DNA from: Acidipropionibacterium jensenii DSM 20535 | GTDB lineage: Bacteria > Actinomycetota > Actinomycetes > Propionibacteriales > Propionibacteriaceae | NCBI RefSeq assembly: GCF_000425285.1 | Contig: NZ_AUDD01000002.1 | Span: 62,001 to 126,000 of the forward strand | DNA length: 64,000 nt | Direction of reading: 5' to 3' | Part shown: positions 18,892 through 26,610 of the stretch, piece by piece | Numbering within the stretch: the first letter of the stretch is position 1 | Layout of the letters: the number at the start of each line of letters is the position of its first letter | Notes under the pieces: model-generated | Databases searched by the model: none | What the model was told of the DNA's origin: nothing | What the model saw: the letters and a program-made list of their open reading frames with translations, nothing else | Position numbers and translations under genes: made by a program

Positions 18892-20322
18892 ATGAACATG
18901 ACAACAGCAGTTGCACCAGAAGCACCCTCCGAGACGGTCGTCATCCACAGTCGTCGCGATATCCTCAGATACCTCGAGGACAATCCCAGGAACACCCCTC
19001 GGGTCGGAATTCTGTTCGCGATCGCGATGACCTCGGTCCTCGCCGACGCCTATGACCTGGGGAGCCTGAGCATCGGCGTCAGCTCGATGACGCAGGACCT
19101 CGGCCTGACCGCGACCCAGATCGGATTCATCACCTCGGCGACCGCACTCGGAGCGCTCGCCAGCGCCCTGGCCGGCGGCATCATCGCCGACCGCACCGGA
19201 CGGTACAAACTGTTCATCATCTGCGCCGTGCTGCTGACGGTCGCACCGATCGGGATCTGCCTGTCGGTGAATTTCTGGATGGTTCTGTTCTTCCGCGTAA
19301 TTCTTGGTATCGCAATCGGTCTGGACATGCCGGTGGCCTTCTCCTTCATGGCCGAACTGCTGACCAAGGAGACCAATGCGAAGTTCATCAACTTCTGGCA
19401 GCCGTTGGCCTCATTCTCCAACATTCTTGGCGTCAGCATCGCGCTGCCGTTCGCGATCAACGCGGTCACCTCGCACATCTGGCGGTTCACGGTCGGATTC
19501 GGGGCAGTCATCGCCGTCGTCGCCCTGGTGCTGCGGCTGAAGTACTCCGAGGAATCACCCCAGTGGTCGGCCAGGCATCAGACTCTCGAACAGGCCGCCG
19601 GCGTGCTGGGCAAGACCTACGACCTCAATGTCATCGTCGAGCCCGACGGCAGCGATGACACGATGGAAGAGGAGCAGAAGCACGGGGTCAGGGAGCTCTT
19701 CGGCCAGAAGCAGCGGGCGAAGACGGTGCTGGTGTCGATCTGCGCCTTCGCTCAGCAGCTCCAGTACTACGGTGTGGGCTTCTACATCCCGGTCATCGCC
19801 GCGATGGTGTTCGGCAAGGACATGGTCTCGACCATCGTCGCCACGATCTGCGCCCAGGGCCTCGCCATGCTCGCCGGCCTGCTCGGGGTGCGGCTCACCT
19901 CGCGACTCGGCCTGCGCAGGCTGGGCCTGGTGGGCTATGCGATCGTGCTGGTCTGCCTGGTGTGGATGGGTCTCATCGGAGTCCAGGGCGGACAGGACCC
20001 GTCCCTGCTCCCGGTCTTCCTGGTCGCCTTCCTGCTCGCCGGAAGCTCCTTCGGACCAGGCCCGCTGTCCAAGACGCTGGCCGCCGTCGTCTACCCCACC
20101 GAGATCCGCGGCATCGGCACGGGCTGGTCGGAGACCATGGGTCGCGTCGGATCGGCCATCGGCCTGTTCTTCTTCCCGGTCGTGCTGGCCGCGATCGGCA
20201 TCAAGTCGACGATGCTCGTCATCGCCATCTGCCCGATCATCGCCATCGTCGCGCTGCTGACGGTGCGCTGGGGAGAGAAGTCCCAGCGACAGTCCCGTCT
20301 GGTGACGCCCGAGGCTGGCTGA
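18892..20322 (+). CDS. MFS transporter (metabolite:H+ symporter type)
   Basis: The 476-residue protein has about twelve membrane segments. The MFS loop 2-3 signature is GIIADRTGRYKLF, and the second-half block YPTEIRGIGTGWSETMGRVGSAIG is the sugar/organic-acid porter pattern. A cytosolic loop at about 225-270 separates the halves. ATG 18892 has AAGGAAGAG upstream. It follows the LacI regulator and FAD enzyme on the same strand but after a hairpin, so it may have its own promoter. It probably imports the substrate, or exports the product, of the FAD enzyme. Substrate cannot be read from sequence. Confidence 0.9.
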   Translation: MNMTTAVAPEAPSETVVIHSRRDILRYLEDNPRNTPRVGILFAIAMTSVLADAYDLGSLSIGVSSMTQDLGLTATQIGFITSATALGALASALAGGIIADRTGRYKLFIICAVLLTVAPIGICLSVNFWMVLFFRVILGIAIGLDMPVAFSFMAELLTKETNAKFINFWQPLASFSNILGVSIALPFAINAVTSHIWRFTVGFGAVIAVVALVLRLKYSEESPQWSARHQTLEQAAGVLGKTYDLNVIVEPDGSDDTMEEEQKHGVRELFGQKQRAKTVLVSICAFAQQLQYYGVGFYIPVIAAMVFGKDMVSTIVATICAQGLAMLAGLLGVRLTSRLGLRRLGLVGYAIVLVCLVWMGLIGVQGGQDPSLLPVFLVAFLLAGSSFGPGPLSKTLAAVVYPTEIRGIGTGWSETMGRVGSAIGLFFFPVVLAAIGIKSTMLVIAICPIIAIVALLTVRWGEKSQRQSRLVTPEAG

Positions 20323-20326
20323 TCGG

Positions 20327-20692
20327 CTAGCTGTCGAGTGGTCGAGGGCCCATCATCCGATGGGCCCTCGACCACTCTGCGTCCAGAACGGTGAAGTCCT
20401 GCGGATCCATGGTCTGGGCCCACCACGGGCGCGGCGTCAGCGGCAGACGCCGCAGCGCGACCGGAACCGTCGCCAGGCCGAGCCGCCGGGCCACCGCCAG
20501 ACGGTGATGGCCGTCCAGGGTGGCGAACTCCTCGTTGAAGGCCAGATCCAGGGGCACGAGAATCCCGTGGAGGGCGATGTCGCGTTCCAGTGCGTTCAGA
20601 TGCGAGGGGGTGTCCACCACATCGGCCGGTGCACCGACCAGCTCCCGGTCGACCACCTGGTACCGGGTGACCAACTGCGTCGGAAGCACCAC
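20327..20692 (-). CDS. Small ParB/Srx-fold protein
   Basis: This 121-residue protein carries a ParB-N/sulfiredoxin-like core: a DIALHGILVPLDLAF strand-helix, then TLDGHHRLAVARRLGLATVPV, the diagnostic DGHHR nucleotide-binding turn. No DNA-binding or C-terminal dimer domain follows, so it is a stand-alone domain and not a chromosome-partition ParB. GTG 20692 is chosen because TAACGT sits 5 nt upstream (GTG 20689 is 8 nt away). Its last residues are encoded inside a 19-bp hairpin that also ends the convergent MFS gene. Function unknown. Confidence 0.75.
   Translation of the reverse strand: MVLPTQLVTRYQVVDRELVGAPADVVDTPSHLNALERDIALHGILVPLDLAFNEEFATLDGHHRLAVARRLGLATVPVALRRLPLTPRPWWAQTMDPQDFTVLDAEWSRAHRMMGPRPLDS
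20336..20377. terminator. Bidirectional terminator overlapping the ParB-like CDS end
   Basis: Perfect 19-bp arms at 20336-20354 and 20359-20377 with loop ATCC. It lies 14 nt after the MFS stop and inside the last codons of the convergent gene. Confidence 0.85.
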
Positions 20693-20697
20693 GATGC

Positions 20698-20703
20698 ACG
20701 TTA
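20698..20703 (-). promoter_or_regulatory. Candidate -10 of the ParB-like gene
   Basis: TAACGT on the minus strand ends 5 nt before GTG 20692, in the 50-nt gap after the thiQ-like gene. Confidence 0.4.
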
Positions 20704-20742
20704 TGGGCGGCAGGCTACCGGGGTCGACGCCGCAGCCGGCAG

Positions 20743-21837
20743 TCAGTGTCCCGGCCGGAGGTGCACGAGAGCCGAGGCGTCCACGCCGAGACCCACCGTC
20801 TCGCCGGGCTCTCTGCCGAGGGCACCACCACCGACGACCGCCGCCGCAAGACGCCCGTCGGGCAGCTTCACCTCCACCTCGGTGCGACCCCTCACGAACC
20901 GCGAGGAGACCACTTCCGCGCTGATCCCACCGGCCCCGGGAGCGCGACCACTGGACTCCCGGGCCTCCTCCACCACCAGCGACCCGACCGGCAGTGCCAC
21001 CGGCCCCTCGACCCGCACCCCGAACCAGGCCGCCATCTGCTCGGGGGCGACCACCGGCCCCTGGCCGAGCAGTTCCACCACACCGGCGTCGGCCGGGTGG
21101 CCCCACAGCCGGGCCGGGGTGTCGAGCTGGACGAGTCGCCCGGCCTCCATCACCCCGACCAGGTCGGCCACCGCGAAGGCCTCGTCCTGGTCGTGGGTGA
21201 CGTGGACTGTGGTCGTCCCGGTGCGCTGCACCAGGTCCCGGATGTCGGAGGCCAGCCGGGACCTCAGCGCCTTGTCGAGGCTGGACAGCGGTTCGTCGAG
21301 CAGCAGCAGCCGAGGTTGGGCCGCCAGCGCCCGGGCCAGCGCGACCCGCTGCGCCTGGCCGCCGGAGATCTCCTGGACCGGCCGGTTCTGGTACCCCTGG
21401 AGCCCGACCAGCTCGAGGAGCTCCCCCACCCGGGCGCGACGTCGTCCCCGCGGCATCCGGTTGAGGGCATAGCCGACATTTCCGGCGACGTCCCGGTGCG
21501 GGAACAGCTGGCCGTCCTGGAACATCAGCCCGAAGCCGCGACGGTGGACGGGCACCCTGGTGACGTCCTCGCCGTCCCACAGCACGGTCCCCCGCTCGGG
21601 CCGCACCAGGCCGGCGACCGCCCTCAGCAGGGAGGACTTGCCCGACCCGGAGGCGCCCAGCAGGGCGACCACCCGGCCCGGTGCGACATCGAGACTGACG
21701 TCGTCCACCGCGGGCGGGGCGCCCTCCTCGTAGCGGACCGTCAGGTCTCTCACCGACAGCCCTGCAGCACCCTTGTCCACCACGCGGTCCTCCGAACCCT
21801 CATCCAGACCCTCATCCGTCACCTGCTCGCCTACCAC
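20743..21837 (-). CDS. thiQ: ABC transporter ATP-binding protein, thiamine uptake
   Basis: The ATPase energises the thiamine importer. Walker A is GASGSGKS (61-68), the Q-loop is GLMFQDGQLFPH, the signature is ISGGQAQR and Walker B is LLLLDEP. Residues about 260-364 form a TOBE-like extension (VRVEGPVALPVGSL), longer than in short ThiQ proteins and more like iron/polyamine transporter ATPases. GTG 21837 is chosen because GGAGG lies 7 nt upstream and overlaps the end of the permease gene. Specificity is assigned from the TPP riboswitch and the ThiB-like binding protein. Confidence 0.88.
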   Translation of the reverse strand: MVGEQVTDEGLDEGSEDRVVDKGAAGLSVRDLTVRYEEGAPPAVDDVSLDVAPGRVVALLGASGSGKSSLLRAVAGLVRPERGTVLWDGEDVTRVPVHRRGFGLMFQDGQLFPHRDVAGNVGYALNRMPRGRRRARVGELLELVGLQGYQNRPVQEISGGQAQRVALARALAAQPRLLLLDEPLSSLDKALRSRLASDIRDLVQRTGTTTVHVTHDQDEAFAVADLVGVMEAGRLVQLDTPARLWGHPADAGVVELLGQGPVVAPEQMAAWFGVRVEGPVALPVGSLVVEEARESSGRAPGAGGISAEVVSSRFVRGRTEVEVKLPDGRLAAAVVGGGALGREPGETVGLGVDASALVHLRPGH

Positions 21838-23498
21838 GACGTCACCTCCGGTGGTCGAAGTCTCTCCGCGATCCCCATCACGACCACCGTCATCCCCGCC
21901 AGCAGCACCGAGGCGGCCATCGCCATCCCGTAGTTCTCGGCGCCGGGCCGTGAGATCAGCCGGCCGATCGCCACCGGCAGGGTCATCCGATCGGGACGCG
22001 ACAGGAAGGAGGTCGCCCCGAACTCCCCCAACGAGGTGGAGAAGGCGAACCCGATCGCCAGTCCCAGGCCGCGCGCCAGCACCGGCAGGTCGATGGTTCC
22101 CAGCACCCGCCACGGCGGCGCCCCCAGCGCCGCGGCCGCCTCCTGCTGACGCGGATCGATCCCGCGCAACGGCGGCAGCAGCACCCGGGTGACCAGTGGG
22201 ATCGCCACCATCGCCTGGGCGATCGGCACCAGCACCGGGGAGGTGCGCAGGTCCAGCGGCGGCCGGTCCAGGGTGATGAGGAATCCGAATCCGACGGTCA
22301 CCGCGGAGACCCCCAGGGGAAGCATGAAGGCCGCATCGCCGATCGACAGGCCGGCCCGTCCCCACCGGCCGGTGGGACGCCGCGACAGCAGCAGGGCCAC
22401 CACCGCACCCAGCCCGACCGCCAGCAGGGTCGCCCAGACCGCGGTGGTGAGGGAGTTGATGAGGGTCTGCCAGACGCTGATGACCATCCCGGAGCCGTCC
22501 CCGGGCGACATCAGCGCCCGGTAGTTGGCCATCGACCACACGCCGTCGCGCTGGAAGGACCGCTCCACCAGGGTGAGCACGGGAGCGAGCAGCAGGACGA
22601 CCACGACGAGGGCGGTGACGACCACTGGCAGCCCGTCGCGGCGTCCCCGGAATCGCAGCGGTCCCGGCGAGGCACTGCCCAGGGACCGTTGCAGACGGCG
22701 CTGGGCCCGACCCGACAGGAACAGGCACAGCCCGGTGACCGCCAGCTGAACCACCGCCAGCGAGGAGGCGGTGGGTAGGTCGAGGAACTCGACGGTCTGG
22801 GTGTAGATCTCGGTCTCCAGGGTGGAGTACTGGGTGCCGCCGAGCACCTGGACGATGCCGAAGGCCGAGGCGCAGAACAGGAAGACCACCGAGGCCGCCG
22901 AGGCGATCGCCGGCGCCAGGGCCGGCAGGGTGACGGTCCGCCAGACCCGCAGCGGACCGGCCCCCAGAGCCCGGGCGGCGTCGGCCCGGCGCGGGTCGAG
23001 CTGGGCCCAGGTGGACCCCACCGTGCGCACCACCACGGAGTAGTTGAAGAACACCAGGGCGGCGGTGATGGCCTGCCAGGACCCGTCCAGGCCGAGGAAC
23101 CCGAGCCGGCCGTTGGAGGCCAGCAGGGTCCGGAAGGCGACGCCGACCACCACGGTCGGCAGCACGAAGGGCACCGAGACCAGGGCCCGGACGAGGGTGC
23201 GTCCGGGCCAGCTCACCCGGTAGAGCAGGTGGGCGCCGAACAGGCCGAGCACCAGGCAGAGCAGGGTGCCCAGGCTCGCCTGTCCCAGGGTGAACCGGAT
23301 GATCCGCCAGGTCCGCGAGGACTGGAAGGTCTGGGCCATCACCGCGAGGGTGGGGTGGCCCTCCTCATCGATGAACCCCTTCACGATGAGGTGGATCGCC
23401 GGGGCGGCGAAGAAGACCGCCAGGAAGCCGACGGCCAGCAGGCCGGCGACCAGCCAGCAGGCGCGCCACACCCACTGGGACGTCCGGTAGGACCTCAC
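21831..23498 (-). CDS. thiP: Thiamine ABC transporter permease (fused double domain)
   Basis: The 555-residue membrane protein carries two permease halves in one chain, each with an EAA-type loop (ADAARALGAGPLRVW and QEAAAALGAPPWRVL). About twelve membrane segments are visible. This two-domain layout is that of ThiP and the related FbpB. Its GTG start overlaps the thiB stop (GTGA), and its 3' end overlaps the ATPase gene by 7 nt, so the three subunits are tightly coupled. Confidence 0.9.
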   Translation of the reverse strand: MRSYRTSQWVWRACWLVAGLLAVGFLAVFFAAPAIHLIVKGFIDEEGHPTLAVMAQTFQSSRTWRIIRFTLGQASLGTLLCLVLGLFGAHLLYRVSWPGRTLVRALVSVPFVLPTVVVGVAFRTLLASNGRLGFLGLDGSWQAITAALVFFNYSVVVRTVGSTWAQLDPRRADAARALGAGPLRVWRTVTLPALAPAIASAASVVFLFCASAFGIVQVLGGTQYSTLETEIYTQTVEFLDLPTASSLAVVQLAVTGLCLFLSGRAQRRLQRSLGSASPGPLRFRGRRDGLPVVVTALVVVVLLLAPVLTLVERSFQRDGVWSMANYRALMSPGDGSGMVISVWQTLINSLTTAVWATLLAVGLGAVVALLLSRRPTGRWGRAGLSIGDAAFMLPLGVSAVTVGFGFLITLDRPPLDLRTSPVLVPIAQAMVAIPLVTRVLLPPLRGIDPRQQEAAAALGAPPWRVLGTIDLPVLARGLGLAIGFAFSTSLGEFGATSFLSRPDRMTLPVAIGRLISRPGAENYGMAMAASVLLAGMTVVVMGIAERLRPPEVTSW

Positions 23499-24577
23499 CC
23501 CTGAACCGTCTCGGTCCACTCCTTGATCCAGGTGTTCCGGTTGACCGACAGCGTCTTCGGGTCGACGGTGAACGGCTTGGGGGACAACGGGGCGAACTTC
23601 TTCCACTCGGCGGGCAGCGCCACCGAGGAGTCGATCGGGTACATGTACATCTGCCCGGGGATGTCGGCCTGGGCGTCCTTGGAGAGCAGGAAGTCGACGA
23701 AGGCCTTCGCCCCGGCGGGGTTCTTGGCGCCGTGGATGACCCCGGCGTACTCGGTCTGGCGGAAGCAGGTGTTGAGCAGGGCGGAGGTGGCGGTGGTCTT
23801 CCCGTCCTTGCTCACGGTGTCGGCCGGGGAGGTCGAGTAGGACAGCACGAGCGGGTACCTGCCCTTGCCCTGGCCGGCGCTGAAGTCGACGTTGTAGGCG
23901 TCCTGCCAGCCCTTGTCGACCTTGACGCCGTTGTTCTTGAGGCTGGTCCAGTAGCCCTTCCAGCCGTTCTCGCCCTTGGCGCCGACGGTGGCTGCCAGGA
24001 AGGCCATTCCCGGGGAGGAGGTGGCCGGGCTGGAGACCACCAGCAGGTTCTTGTACTGGGGCTTGGCGAGATCGTCGAGGGTGGTGGGGACCGCCAGCTT
24101 CTTGGCGGAGAACCAGCCGTCGTCGGCGTTGATGCAGACGTCGCCGCGATCGATCGGGGTGAGCTTGCCGTCGGTGTCCTGGGCGGCGTCCTTGGCCGAG
24201 GCGGGCAGCGCGGCGGAGCTGTAGGGGTCCAGCACGCCGGCCTGGATGGCGCGTCCGGAGAAGGTGTTGTCGATGCCGAAGACGGCGTCGCCGAGCGGGG
24301 AGTCCTTGGTGAGGATCATCTGGTTGACGACGGCGCCGGCGTCCCCCTGGGAGACGAACTTGGGCCGGTAGCCGGTCTTCTTGGTGAACTCGGCGACGAC
24401 GTTCTTGCTCATCGCCCAGGAGTCGTGGGTGACGATGGTGACGTCCTTGGACGGGGTGGCCGAGCCGGAGGCCGAGCCGGCGCTGGACGACCCGCCCGAT
24501 GACCCGCACCCGGCCAGTGCCATCGCTGCGGCGAGCAGAACGGCCAGTCCTGCGTGATGGTCTCGGATCCCGAACAT
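23495..24577 (-). CDS. thiB: Thiamine ABC transporter substrate-binding lipoprotein
   Basis: The N-terminus is a lipoprotein signal with lipobox LAGCGSS (Cys at residue 24) and a Ser/Gly-rich spacer. The mature part (VTIVTHDSWAMSKNVVAEFTKKTGYR) matches ThiB/TbpA proteins, as do the GIDNTF and YPLVLSYSTSPA blocks. It should capture thiamine or its phosphates outside the membrane. The ATG has GAGGAGGAGAAGG upstream and lies about 80 nt after a TPP riboswitch, which makes the thiamine assignment firm. Confidence 0.93.
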   Translation of the reverse strand: MFGIRDHHAGLAVLLAAAMALAGCGSSGGSSSAGSASGSATPSKDVTIVTHDSWAMSKNVVAEFTKKTGYRPKFVSQGDAGAVVNQMILTKDSPLGDAVFGIDNTFSGRAIQAGVLDPYSSAALPASAKDAAQDTDGKLTPIDRGDVCINADDGWFSAKKLAVPTTLDDLAKPQYKNLLVVSSPATSSPGMAFLAATVGAKGENGWKGYWTSLKNNGVKVDKGWQDAYNVDFSAGQGKGRYPLVLSYSTSPADTVSKDGKTTATSALLNTCFRQTEYAGVIHGAKNPAGAKAFVDFLLSKDAQADIPGQMYMYPIDSSVALPAEWKKFAPLSPKPFTVDPKTLSVNRNTWIKEWTETVQG

Positions 24578-24658
24578 TGCCTTCTCCTCCTCATGGAGGG
24601 GCCCGGCGCTCGCGTCCGGGCGGCTGGCCCTGACGAAAGAGCCTGGAGAGATTCTCGA

Positions 24659-24754
24659 CTCCCTACGCCGGGTTGATCCCGCTGGTGCGGGTCCGGATCA
24701 GGTTCGAGGGTCTGCCTTCTCGGCACTCTCAGCACGATTGCGTGCTCCCCTGTC
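24659..24754 (-). ncRNA. TPP riboswitch (THI element)
   Basis: Read on the minus strand it contains GGGGAGC, then GCTGAGAG, GACCCTCGAACCTGATC and, after a variable stem (CCCGCACCAGCGGG), CGGCGTAGGGAG. These are the conserved core blocks of the TPP aptamer in the right order. It lies in the leader of thiB and should switch thiBPQ off when thiamine pyrophosphate is plentiful. Confidence 0.95.
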
Positions 24755-24871
24755 GACGCCGAAGACTCTATCAGTCCGTCCGCCAGGGGCGTGCTGACGT
24801 CCGACACGACGCCGCCAGACCCGGGGGACGACCCCACCCAGGCCGGGGGACGACACCACCCAGGCCCATTC

Positions 24872-25126
24872 GTGTTCGATCTTCCGGTGAGTTCAACCCA
24901 AGATCGAACACAAACCCGGGCCAGGCCCGACACCAGACCCACAACCCCCACACAGGCCCGTTGGTGTTCGATCTTCCGGTGAGTTCAACCCAAGATCGCA
25001 CAGAAACCCGGACCAGGCCCGACATCGACCCCACACCCCCACACCAGGCCCGACATCGGCCCCACGGCCCCACACCACGCCCATTCGTGTTCGATCCCCC
25101 GGCGAACTCTCCCGAAGATCGCACAC
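24872..25126. repeat. Three palindromic intergenic repeat units
   Basis: Unit 1 (24872-24911) has perfect arms GTGTTCGATCTT and AAGATCGAACAC around a 16-nt loop. Unit 2 (24964-25002) has the same left arm and loop with a degraded right arm. Unit 3 (25087-25126) keeps GTGTTCGATC and GATCGCACAC with a changed loop. The spacers are also related (CCAGGCCCGACA recurs). This stretch, between the riboswitch and the next gene, has no supportable coding sequence. Confidence 0.8.
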
Positions 25127-25214
25127 CAAACCGGGAACGGTCCAGTGCACCTGTGCCCCGGATTCCGATGCGGGTCCACAGTTCCTCCCACCCACCGGAG
25201 GATGATGGTGCCCC

Positions 25215-25814
25215 GTGAGACCTCACCAGGCTGCCGACCGCCCACCAGCGCGCTCCCCACACGGGCCGGCCGAGACCTTCTCCCCTGGCGAGGCCGACCC
25301 CATCGTCGATCGGATTGCGGCCGACGGCGCCGGACGACGACCGGTGGTCCTGATCGACGGCGGCTCGGGATCGGGCAAGTCCACCCTCGCCGAGGCCCTG
25401 GTCGGCATCCTGGACCGGCGGCCGGGAGCGCCCTGGCAGCTGGTCCACGACGACTTCTACCCGGGTTGGGCCGGCCTGTCGGCGGCGTGGCGGATGGTCC
25501 CCGAGAAGATCCTGGCCGACCACGACGCCGGGTACCGACCGTGGGACTGGGCCGCGAAGGCCCCCGGCGACCGGCGCGAGCTGGACCCCCGGGCGGCGAT
25601 CCTCGTCGAGTGCTGCGGGGCCCTCACCCCGGTCTCGGCGGCGATGGCCACCACCCGCATCTGGTGCGAGGCGGACCCGCGGACCCGCAGACGACGGGCT
25701 CTGGACCGCGACGGCGAGATGTTCGCCCCCTACTGGCAGATGTGGGCCGTCCAGGAGGAGCTCCACTGGCTGCGGCACCGCCCCCGGACCCTGGCCGACA
25801 TCGTGGTGGGCTGA
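25215..25814 (+). CDS. Uridine-kinase-like P-loop NTPase
   Basis: Walker A is GGSGSGKS (49-56). LVHDDFYPGWAG resembles the substrate-acid loop of nucleoside kinases, and the tail DGEMFAPYWQMWAVQEELHW is typical of a conserved actinobacterial group annotated as ATPase or uridine kinase. The 199-residue size fits that group. GTG 25215 is the best start available; GGAGG is 13 nt away, so initiation is weak or leaderless. The 52-bp tandem repeat follows the stop directly. The actual substrate is unknown. Confidence 0.75.
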   Translation: MRPHQAADRPPARSPHGPAETFSPGEADPIVDRIAADGAGRRPVVLIDGGSGSGKSTLAEALVGILDRRPGAPWQLVHDDFYPGWAGLSAAWRMVPEKILADHDAGYRPWDWAAKAPGDRRELDPRAAILVECCGALTPVSAAMATTRIWCEADPRTRRRRALDRDGEMFAPYWQMWAVQEELHWLRHRPRTLADIVVG

Positions 25815-25926
25815 GCTCAGCCCCTCACCGTCAGCGGGGCGGACCCGCCGACCTGTCGGATCCGGGGCTCAGCCCCTCACCTTCAGCGGGGCGCACCCGC
25901 CGACCTGCCGGATCCGGGGCTCAGCC
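25815..25926. repeat. 52-bp tandem duplication between convergent genes
   Basis: Two copies (25815-25866 and 25867-25918) differ at only a few positions, and the first 8 bases (GCTCAGCC) recur at 25919. The block contains short GC palindromes such as GGGGCTCAGCCCC. It fills the whole gap between the NTPase and rhomboid stop codons and probably acts as a bidirectional terminator. Confidence 0.75.
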
Positions 25927-26610
25927 AGGCACCGGGGTGATGACGTACTTCAGGACCACCAGGATCACCATCACCGCCAGCAGTCCGGCCAGCGCCCACC
26001 AGGTCATCGGCCGGTGTCCGCGGCGCACCCGCTCGGTGTCCTCGAAGAACACCACGCCGGTCACCAGGCCCGCCAGAAATCCTCCGACGTGGGCCTGCCA
26101 GGCGATGTCGGGGATGAAGAAGACCAGCGCCACGTTGAGACCCAGCACGATCCACAGCGGCCTGGTCGACCCGCCGAGTCGCCGCTGCACCACCAGCAGG
26201 GTGCCGAACAGCCCGAAGATCGCCCCCGAGGCGCCGACCAGTCCGTCGTACCAGCCCGGCACGATCGCCGTCCCGTTCGGTGCCGGCGAGGCCATCACCA
26301 CGAACAGGGTGCTGCCGGCCAGGGCCGACAGCAGATAGCTGGCGATGTAGCGGGCCCGCCCCAGGAATCCCTCGAGGCTGCGACCCACCGCCCACAGCGC
26401 CCACATGTTGAACCCGATGTGGGTGATGTTCTCGGCGTGGGCGAAGGCCGAGGTGAGGAACCGCCACGGCTCCTCGCGCCCGGCCGCGGCCGACAGCGCG
26501 ATGTCGTCGATGAATCCGGGCACCGTGAGCTCGACCGCCCACACCAGCACGCAGATCCCGATGAGGGTCCAGGTGACCACCGGGACCGGGCGAGTGTTCT
26601 GCCGGCTCAC
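25921..26610 (-). CDS. Rhomboid-family intramembrane serine protease
   Basis: The 229-residue protein has six to seven membrane segments. The catalytic serine is Ser128 in GASGAIFG, the partner His174 is in WQAHVGGF, and His64/Asn68 in HIGFNMWAL supply the oxyanion region. It cleaves membrane helices of substrates that cannot be predicted here. GTG 26610 overlaps the stop of the upstream epimerase gene (GTGA), so the two are coupled. The 3' end runs into a tandem duplication shared with the convergent gene. Confidence 0.93.
   Translation of the reverse strand: MSRQNTRPVPVVTWTLIGICVLVWAVELTVPGFIDDIALSAAAGREEPWRFLTSAFAHAENITHIGFNMWALWAVGRSLEGFLGRARYIASYLLSALAGSTLFVVMASPAPNGTAIVPGWYDGLVGASGAIFGLFGTLLVVQRRLGGSTRPLWIVLGLNVALVFFIPDIAWQAHVGGFLAGLVTGVVFFEDTERVRRGHRPMTWWALAGLLAVMVILVVLKYVITPVPG

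Noticed and set aside
20743-24577. Iron or spermidine ABC transporter
   Set aside because: The ATPase tail resembles those families, but the TPP riboswitch and ThiB-like binding protein make thiamine the better call.
24872-25126. CRISPR array
   Set aside because: Only three units, unequal spacing (92 and 123 bp), diverged arms and related spacers; no cas genes in the window.
24673-25260. Open frames with repeated peptide motifs between thiB and the kinase-like gene
   Set aside because: The repeated peptides arise from the palindromic DNA repeats; frames exist on both strands, one overlaps the TPP riboswitch, and none has a start signal.
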